Shown piece by piece: positions 56,481 through 64,000 of a stretch of 64,000 nucleotides of DNA; the first letter of the stretch is position 1; every line of letters begins with the position of its first letter. The notes beneath the pieces were generated by a model that saw only the letters and a program-made list of their open reading frames with translations, made no database searches and was not told the origin of the DNA. The position numbers and the translations under genes were made by a program. The stretch is from Glycine soja (lineage: Eukaryota > Streptophyta > Magnoliopsida > Fabales > Fabaceae). The stretch is taken from positions 18,161,535-18,225,534 of the forward strand of contig NC_041002.1 of the NCBI RefSeq assembly GCF_004193775.1, written 5' to 3'.

Positions 56481-57889
56481 TGTTAGTCGTCTTATACGAC
56501 TAACTTTTGTATAGAAAACTTTTACAAAATGTATATATTTCCCCTAATTTATGGTTCTTTTGTAGGATTGTAAATAAATTCTGCTTTGTTTTTATTTGTG
56601 CTCAGTATAAGCCTTGTGTATGGAATTAACGTCAATTTCTCTTCAATTTTAGGCAAAAAGCAGTTATTTTGAAGAAGTGCTAAAGTTGATGTCTCGCTAA
56701 GCGAGCTCAATGCGCTTAGTGAGTGTCATCCGTTAAGCGAGGCATCAACGCGCTTAGTGGATAGGAGGAATCTGGAAGGGAATCTGTCACGCAGGCACGC
56801 GCTTAGTGCGTCATCATCTCGCTCAGCAAGTCATTTGTCACCTTCCAGGCTTAGCGCGAGTTTGGCGCTAAGCGAAAGTTCACTTACTTGCGCTAAGTGC
56901 AAGAATGGAACTAAGCGCGACGTCGAGGTCAGTGAGCCCTTTTTAAGCCTAGAATGGCAGAAGAGAAAGGGAGGCTGAAATACAGAGCGCTAAATAGCCG
57001 TCAAAGCTTGAAGAGTGAAATACACAAAGGCAAAGAAGCCAAGTTTTGATCTTTTAGGAAGATTTGTGAGTTTTTGAGTGATTGTGAGATTCCTAGAGGT
57101 GGAGGAGACATCCCCACTCCTTTGTAAGCAAGCAATTTCTCCTAATTCCTCTTCTTCATTGTAAAAGGAGCTTCCTTGCTATGGAAGGCTAAACCCTCAG
57201 TTCGGGATTCTTGCTGAGTAATTGATGTAAACTTTTTCCCTATCTAATTAAGGTTGTTTTATGTGTTCATTGTTTATATCGGTACTTTATTATTGCATGC
57301 TTGTGGCTTGATCACCCATATGTGTGTACTTTTAGGGGCTTTAGCATTGAAAGATGTATTGTCTTCTTAGAACTTGATAGAGCAGGATTAGGTTACCGTA
57401 TGTCTGGACACGGAGTGCGGTAATTTAGTTTTTATTATGTTGTGATCATAAAGCTGTTCAATTAAGCTAATTTCAACAAGAGACATCTGCGAACGAAGTT
57501 TAATTAGAATTAGGCTAAACTCATAAGACATCGGTGTTTAGTACTTAAGCCTTCATTATAGAACACAGAAACATCTTTAATTAGAGAAACATCCTTAATT
57601 GCATCAATTTGCTCAGTAAGAGGACCCAACGCCTTTAGATATCTGTTTTCACATTTACTTGTTCACATTTATTGCTTTGTAATTAGAATAGAACATACTT
57701 TTACTTTCATTCACAATCATGATTTATGTTTGCAAATGTCTGCTTATTGAATAAACCTTTACCAAATGAACAAGTTCCCTGAGTTTGATACTCGGTTCAC
57801 ACCGTTTTAAGTATTTATTTGACGACCTGGTGCACTTGTCGGTAGATTTCGCATCCACACAAATAAGTAGTGTCCCGGAGAGCGAAACA
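56481..57889 (+). repeat. F 3' LTR
   Basis: 1409 bp, TGTTAGTCGTC...GCGAAACA. GCTAAGCG cluster at 56694-56920. Supplies the uninterrupted sequence that proves O is an insertion (GTGCTCAGTATAAGCC at about 56598-56613). Confidence 0.95.
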
Positions 57890-57894
57890 CCCAT

Positions 57895-59557
57895 CAAGTT
57901 GTGGGTGACAAGTGGTGGAGAAAGGGAGCTTAGTTCCTAGCTTAGCCCATAAAGTTTTCCAAAAATGGCTAAGGAACTTAGCATCTCTATCAGACACAAT
58001 AGTCTTAAGCAAACCATGAAGCCTCACAACTTCTCTAAAGAAGAGTGTTGTGATGTAACTAGCATCATCTACCGTGTGACATGATATGAAATATGCCATC
58101 TTGCTAAACCTATCAACCACTATAAAGATAGAGTCTACACCCCTCTGGGTCCTAGGAAGCCCAAGGACAAAGTCCATACTAATATCTACCCAAGTTGCAG
58201 ATGGAATGGGTGAGGGTGTGTATAACCCATGAGGAATCACCCTAGACTTTGCATGTAAGCAAGCCACACAACTAGTACAGTACCTATGGACATCTTTTTC
58301 CATATGGGGCCAAAAGAATTTTTCCTTGAGGATGACAAAAGTCTTATCAATTCCAAAATTCCCCATTAGCCCACCCTCATGGCTTTCTTGAAGATTAGTC
58401 CTATAAGTTGGCCTATTAGAAAGGCTTGCTCCGGGGACTAAGTCTATTTGGTGTTCTATTCCCCTAAGACGAGGTAACCCAAGGGGTATCTCTTTGGGGG
58501 AATGGTCTCAAGTGTGGGAATTGTGGCAGTGCTAAGGGAAGTCTCCCTTGAGAGGAGAAGGTAGAAAGCTTTCTTGAGAAGAAGAGCTCTCTCAATATCT
58601 TCTTTTGTTGTAAAATGACTCTTCTTCTTTATAACTTTCTTAGAGAAACACTCTCCCTTTTTTCCTTCTCCTTGACCTTTGGAGCTAAGGCCTTACTATC
58701 CTTTTTTTTCTTTTGTTTTTCTAACTTTTCCTCATCCCTCTTGTCCATCATTGAAAGTTGATCCTTAGCTACCTATGAAGGTGTTTAAGGATGCAACACA
58801 AATTTAGTGCCAAGATGGGTGAGGGTAATCTCATTAGTTAGGCCATTGCAAATGATCTTGTTATCAAATTGGCATGGCCTTCCTAAGAGAATATACCCTA
58901 CATCCATGGGAATTATATCACCAATAACTTCATCCTTATATGTCCCAATGGAGAAAGGTACCTTCACTAGTTGGTTAACTATCATTTCCCCTTGTTCATT
59001 GAGCCATTAAAGATTATAAGGTTTTGGGTAGGGAATGATAGTGGGGTTCAACTTGGAAACTAATCTTGTGCTACAACACTTGCAACAAGATCCATTATCC
59101 ACAATGAGAGAACAAGTTTTATCTAAAATTTTGCATCCTGTATGAAAGATGTTCTCTCTTTGGGATTGGGATAGATCATAAGATTAGCCTCCAAGGAGCC
59201 TTCTAACCATTAGGAGGTCACCTTCTTCATGGGGGTAGACTTCCTCACTAGACGGGGAAGAAGTAGTCTCCTCTTGACTACTATAAATGTCTTGACTCCT
59301 CTTAATCATGGTTTTCTTTGTGGGGCATTGAGAGGCAATGTGACCTCTCCCAAGACACTTGAAGCATTTAATGAGGCAATGTGACCTCTCCCAAAACATT
59401 TGAAGCATTTAATGTTGCTAGTCCTTGCCTGGGAACTAGTCTTAGGGGTGGGTTTCTCTATGGTCTTACCCTTATCTTCCTTGGGTTTTGAAGGTGTAGC
59501 CCCCAAAATTCCTTGGGCTTGGTCCTTCCTTGGATAAGAGTGAAAGCCATAGCTCAT
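57895..59557 (-). pseudogene. E gag knuckle, protease, RT stub and integrase N-terminal part
   Basis: Minus strand, reading from 59557: KDQAQGILGATPSKPKEDKG; two CCHC knuckles from a 41-bp tandem duplication (59332-59413; CFKCLGRGHIASQC); an acidic spacer; a retropepsin-like block with LIVDNGSC (catalytic position, 59089-59100), VPFSIGTYKDEV and YILLGRPCQFD; a linker; and the start of RT ([17 protein letters not shown]...RPTYRTN). That joins directly near 58395 to the integrase: [14 protein letters not shown] (second zinc-binding His now Asn), [51 protein letters not shown] and CHPQLDG at the F insertion. RT core and RNase H are gone. The frame running past 57895 into F's LTR is an artefact. 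Confidence 0.85.
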
Positions 59558-59898
59558 CTAGGTCTGGGTGTTGCTAGGTGCACCAGCCATATTGCTTGTG
59601 CACCCAGCAAAAAAATTTAATTCCGAAAATGCTCTTATTACTTTCTTCTTCCCTTTAAGTTTTTTACGCAGTCATTCTTTCATTTTCTCAATCCGTTTCA
59701 TATGGTTTTTTTATTGTCGTGAGAGGTGAATTGTGTCGCTTCGGTCGAGGTGATAGTGTTAAGGAGTTACGTCGGTAGTGGTTGTTGCAGTGGTTGCTTT
59801 GGTTGTTAAAGGAGATACGTCGGAGGTACGTCACCATTAATTTATTTTTGCATATATGGATTAAAAAATCCATAATTTATATAAAACTTACTGATTAA

Positions 59899-60137
59899 TT
59901 AATCTGTAAGTTTTATTATAACTTACAGATTAACTAAGCCATATTTCTTTTAATTTTAAATAAAAATTAAAAATCTGTATGACTTATACAGATTACCTAA
60001 TCCGTATAAGTCACACGGATTTACTAATCCGTATGACTTATACAGATTAGGTAATTAATCTGTGTGACTTATCCGAATTAGGTAATCCGTATAAGTTATA
60101 CGGATTTTTAATTTTTATTTAAAATTAAAAGAAATAT
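59899..60137. repeat. Foldback cluster upstream of the transposase
   Basis: Hairpin 1: perfect 14-bp stem TTAATCTGTAAGTT (59899-59912) with 59920-59933, 7-nt loop. Hairpin 2: perfect 35-bp arms (59941-59975 and 60103-60137), extended inward by about 50 bp of imperfect pairing. The inner part is built from self-palindromic words such as ATCCGTATAAGTTATACGGAT. Confidence 0.9.
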
Positions 60138-60665
60138 TAAATGTATAATTTTTTAATTATAAATATGTTAGTATGATTGTTAAAAAAAATTAAATTAATG
60201 TGTATAAAAAATTTATTTGTTGACTTGTTTATTTGAAATGTAATTCATTGTATTGTTTTAAATATTTTTAAATAATTGTACATTGATAATTAATTTGTAA
60301 TTACTTATTTTTATATTTTGGAAATGGTATTAATTGTAAGATAATTTACACTTGTAATTTATGTATAATTTATTTAAGTTGTCGTTGTCTAAAATTGATT
60401 GTTTTGTGTGGTCATAATTTTATGAATTACAATTAAGTTTATTAAAATAATTTATTCTACTACATATAGTTCGGTTATAATTTTTTATGTATTATATGGT
60501 TATGAATTGTAAGTAGAAAAATTTTATGTTATTGGTTATGAAATTTAATGTTTTATAATATTATATTCAATAAAAAATTATGTAGGATTTTGTGTGATAG
60601 TATATGTATGATGCGGTTATGAGTTGTTTCTTTGTGATGCTCAAACTTGTGAATGTGTTGTTAAA

Positions 60666-63577
60666 ATGGAGGAAGATCAATGGATGTATAGTAGTATAAT
60701 GTCTGAAGAAGTTGATATGAATGAACAAAATGAAGATGAAGCTGGTGTGAATGAAGAACATGTTGATTGTTCTGAAGCGTTCAATACTTCTCAGGTATTA
60801 ATGTGATTTATTGTTATTAAATTAATAAAATGAATGTCCCTTTGAAGACTAAACTTGTGTGGATTGCTTTGTAGGTGTTTGCTACCCGAGATGATGTTTT
60901 GCAGTGGGCTCGATCTGTTGCTTATGAAATTGGATTTGTGGCAGTGATTATGAGGTCAGACACAAACACTAGTATGAGAGGAAGGACTTCATTTGTCTTA
61001 ATTGGTTGTGAAAGGAGTGGTCAGTATAGGTCTAGGAATAAAGATTTTGTAAGAAGAGATACTGGCAGTAGGAAATATGGATGTCCCTTTAAGCTTTGTA
61101 AGAAACCAGTGGTTGGAGGCCAAGGATGGATGGTGAAGTTAATGTGTGGAAGTCACAATCATGAAATGGCAAAGTCATTAGTTGGATATCTATACGTTGG
61201 TCGATTGATTAATAAAGAAAAGACAATTATTGTTGATATGACAAAGTCAATGGTGAAACCAAGAAATATTCTGCTAACATTGAAGGAGCATAATGCCAAT
61301 AGTTGTACAACAATCAAACAAATATACAAAGTAAGAAGTGCATATCGTTCTTCGATAAGAGGCAATGATACTGAAATGCAACATCTAATGAAGCTTCTTC
61401 AATGGGATCAATATATTCATTGACATGGATTAAAGGATGAAGACGTTGTACGTGATATATTCTTGTGTCATCCTAATTCAGTGAAGTTATGCAATGCATG
61501 TAACTTGGTAAAAGATAGATAGTACCTACAAAACAAACAGGTACAGGCTCCCATTACTTGACTTTGTTGGTGTGACACCAACAGGGATGACATTCTCTGT
61601 TGGTTTTTCCTATTTGGAGGGACAACGTCTAAATAATGTGGTTTGGGCTCTAGAACGGTTTTGAGGTCTTTTTCTTAGATGTGATGCCCCTCCTGGAGTT
61701 ATTGTTACCAACAGAGACCTAGCATTGATGAATGCAGTGAAAACTGTATTCCCTGTTTGTACCAACTTGTTGTGTAGGTTTTACATCAACAAGAATGTCA
61801 AGGCAAAATGTAAATCCCTAATTGGTCAAAAAAATGCATAGGATTATGTCATGGATGCCTGGGGGAGTTTGGTTTATTGTCCTTCTGAGGATCAGTTTGA
61901 TGATTGCCTTAAGAAGTTTGAAATTGCTTGTTCACTATGGTCAATATTTGTTGACTATGTGTGGTGTTTAACAAATTTTTCTTTATGGATAATTCCCCAT
62001 AAAGAAAAATTTGTTAAATCCTGGATGAATAATGTGATGTACTTAGGAAACACAACAACAAACAGGTATGAAAATTCTCATTTCTTCATTAGGGGAATTA
62101 ATGGAAAAAATACTTGTATTTGTTTTTTTTTTTGTGTATTTCATATGTAGGGTTGAATCTGCTCATTGGGCTTTAAGAAGACTATTACAGAATAGCCTTG
62201 GAGACCTATGTAGTGTTTGGGAAGCCATGAACAACATGATCACGCTGCAATACACTAAAATTAAGGCATTCTTTGAGACAAGTACACATGTGGTTGGACA
62301 TGTTTTTAAAGTTACCTTATACAAGAGGCTACTTGGCATGGTATCAAGGTATGCTTTAAATCAGATTGCTGCTAAGTTTGAGTGTGTACATTATGCTGGC
62401 AAAAACCCTTCTCGTTGTGGATGTGTCATGAGAACTACTCATGGTCTTCCATGTGCATGTGAGCTATCCAAATATGTTCTTGGTACTATACCACTTGAGA
62501 CAACCCATATGTTTTGGTGGAGGCTAAGTTTATCAGACCAAGGGTTATCTAAGCCCCAAGTGACCATAACCGAAGAGATGAAAACCATATCCAAGCGATT
62601 TGAAGAGCTTGATGTTTATGGCAAAGTTACTCTAAAGAGTAAACTCCGGGAAATTGCCTACCCAGATCTAAACTCTATGTGTCCTCCTCCAGAAAAGGTC
62701 AACACCAAAGGTGCTCAAAAGAAACCAATCACCAAACATCAAAGGTCAACAAAGCGTGATCTGTCTTACTGAGAGTATGTTGATGTTTTACATTTTGTGC
62801 AAAATAGTAATTCTTCAGTCAAACGTAGTGCATCATTATCTAACTAGGCAATTCCAAGAAGGACTATGCCGATGTTGGATCAATTTCATCCGTTCATTCA
62901 CGATTCCATTTAAAACATTGTTGATGTCAAAGATGACGGTAACTGTGGATATTGTGCAATTACTACCTTATTAGGTATGGGTGAAGATTCATGGTCGTTG
63001 GTGCGCAACCATTTGCTTAAAGAACTTGCCAAATGGTCTGATGAGTGTATCAACCTCCTTGGTGGCATAGACAGATTTGAGGAAATAAAGAGGTCCCTAC
63101 TTGTTGATGGATTATCCATGGTATGTAATTTATGTTTTGTTTTTTATTTAAAATTTAGTTTAACTAAATGTAATTCGTATAATTGGTTCATGTAAGTTAC
63201 TATGGATAAGTGGATGCATATAACCAACATGGGATATGTCATTGCATCAAGGTATAATGTTATCCTTGTATTGTTGTCTCTGCAACAAAGCATGACGTTT
63301 TTTCCTCTAAGAAGTCAACTACCAACAGATTCTTCTGAGCATCACGTAATATGTATTGGTCATGTCTATGGCAATCATTTTGTTCAGGTAGATTCATCAT
63401 AATCCTATTTTTAAATTTATGAAATTGTGTTATCATAACTTGAAATTGTTTATGCATGTGTAACAGATTTATTTAAGAAACTGTTGTCCCTTACCGCCTC
63501 TAACTTTGTTATGGTCTAGGAATTTTCATCCTCAGGAAAAGCAGTGGCCAACTGCATATATTAGTAGAATGCAGTAG
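60666..63577 (+). pseudogene. Mutator-like transposase with C-terminal OTU protease domain
   Basis: Five exons, start MEEDQWMYSSIM at 60666. Introns 60795-60874, 62066-62150, 63121-63195 and 63388-63466 (75-85 bp, GT...AG, except that the third seems to end AA). Acidic N terminus; FAR1/MULE-type zinc domain (VFATRDDVLQWARSVA, CPFKLCKKP, HNHEM); MULE DDE core with IDSTYKT (Asp 61518-61520), VTNRDLALMNA (second Asp now Asn, 61710-61712) and R-VESAHWAL (Glu 62155-62157); SWIM-like CGCVMRTTHGLPCACEL; then an OTU cysteine-protease domain with DVKDDGNCGY (Cys 62944-62946) and GHVYGNHFVQ (His 63376-63378). Breaks: TGA 61421, frameshift about 61510, TGA 61662, TAG 61839, TGA 62770, later TAG and TAA. 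The transposase would cut and rejoin the element; the OTU part would be a deubiquitinase-like hydrolase. Confidence 0.88.
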
Positions 63578-64000
63578 TATAGAAATTTGATGATGTTGAA
63601 AAGAGATTATGTTGATTTAAGTGAATAGTCAACATTTAGGTACCTATGACATTGTCATGTACTACAATAATATATAGTTGTCTCATTGGAAATTCACCTA
63701 ATTATGTCTTATACCTTACATTAAAATGGTTTAGGGCTACTATAATACTTAGGGTTTAGTGTTACATGCGTTGTTAGAGTTAACTATGACATGAAAACCA
63801 AGGTTTAGTAAAACATCAAAAACTATGGGTTTTGCAGACTAGGGTTTAGTGTTACGCTTTAGGGTTAAATAATTTATGTTTGTCAATAGTAATATAAAAA
63901 ACAATTCAAATAAAATTGTTAAAACAAAAATGTTGTCAAATAAAATTAAATGATAAACATAGTCTGTAAATTTTCCTAAAAATTTATAAATGTCTTCATG
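63578..64000. other. 3' flank of the transposase gene
   Basis: AT-rich, no ORF of note. Contains scattered TAGGGTTTAGTG / CTTTAGGGTTAAA words (63735-63865) resembling degenerate telomere-type (TTTAGGG) sequence, and the palindrome TGACATTGTCA (about 63647-63657). Presumably still inside the Mutator-like element. Confidence 0.5.

Larger units (their letters stand above)
45220..57889 (+). mobile_element. Element F: non-autonomous Athila-like element
   Basis: Inserted in E's integrase with the perfect target duplication CCCAT (45215-45219 and 57890-57894) and TG...CA ends. Same plan as A; about 10 kb after subtracting solo LTRs O and P. Both LTRs are full length apart from O in the 5' LTR and a 48-bp difference. 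Gag-protease and ORF2 each stay in a single frame with point stops, so this is the best-preserved copy of the family. Confidence 0.95.
43619..59562 (-). mobile_element. Element E: CRM-like gypsy element with integrase, split by F
   Basis: Minus strand. 3' LTR at 43619-44619, integrase 3' part to 45219, then F, then integrase 5' part, a joint to the RT start, protease and gag zinc knuckles up to about 59560, where a Mutator-like element begins. The leader and 5' LTR are beyond the window or lost. It is the only copy here with integrase and protease pieces, hence the closest to an autonomous partner, although its RT and RNase H are deleted. The LTR start reads TAATG for TGATG. Confidence 0.85.
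59565..64000 (+). mobile_element. Mutator-like element with OTU-domain transposase (5' part)
   Basis: Begins where E sequence stops (about 59560) with TGGGTGTTGCTAGGTGCACC, which contains a short inverted pair (GCTAGGTGCACCAGC 59573-59587, GCTTGTGCACCCAGC 59594-59608). I take this as the outer terminal inverted repeat; the exact edge, 9-bp target duplicate and right end cannot be seen. A foldback region and a five-exon transposase gene follow. I infer insertion into E. Confidence 0.75.

Noticed and set aside
57815..57894. C-terminal extension of the E integrase frame
   Set aside because: These codons are F's LTR read backwards past the CCCAT target site; the integrase continues at 45214 instead.
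1..64000. Centromeric satellite arrays (about 91-92 bp type of soybean)
   Set aside because: I looked for regular tandem arrays because CRM-like elements are present; none of that period was seen.

Overview
This window is plant repeat DNA, most likely from a legume and probably soybean (Glycine). The evidence is Athila/Calypso-type gypsy elements primed by tRNA-Asp, CRM-like gypsy and copia elements primed by initiator-Met tRNA, LTRs loaded with a TAATCGATTA palindrome, and a Mutator-like transposase carrying a C-terminal OTU domain. I see no ordinary host gene, tRNA, rRNA, centromeric satellite or CRISPR array. Almost every base belongs to a transposable element inserted in another, as expected of pericentromeric heterochromatin. 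The species is inference; the nesting is read from the sequence.

Elements are named with letters. C (1-20524, +) is an Athila-like element whose 5' end lies left of the window. It has been hit by L (714-2828, CRM-like fragment), M (5326-6905, copia LTR plus leader), H (7829-11815, CRM-like, minus; itself hit by solo LTR J, 8533-10202) and K (14669-18578, a 3.9 kb LTR-like element carrying its own ORF). C abuts the middle of an LTR of D, so C probably sits inside D. D (20525-41408, minus, CRM-like deletion derivative) is split by A (23213-39181, +, Athila-like), which is split by B (26201-31749, minus, CRM-like). D ends inside the gag of copia element N (41409-43122, minus). After an unassigned 0.5 kb comes E (43619 to about 59562, minus), the best-preserved CRM-like element, split within its integrase by F (45220-57889, +, Athila-like). 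F carries solo copia LTRs O (45349-46509) and P (53387-54840). The window ends in a decayed Mutator-like element (about 59565-64000).

A, C and F share one unusual plan: LTR, tRNA-Asp primer site, gag (running into aspartic protease in A and F), a conserved stem-loop block, a long array of GCTAAGCG-like words containing what looks like an intron, a second ORF (ORF2), paired hairpins, polypurine tract, LTR. None contains reverse transcriptase, RNase H or integrase, so this looks like an amplified non-autonomous family needing help in trans. B, D and H likewise share one deleted gag-pol structure and look like passengers of an autonomous CRM-like relative; E, which keeps integrase and protease pieces, resembles that relative.

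All reading frames are broken. A striking share of the stops are TAG where sister copies read CAG (Gln), the signature expected when methylated CHG cytosines deaminate. Insertion boundaries are mostly supported by TG...CA ends and 5-bp target duplications read by eye; no alignment or database search was run.
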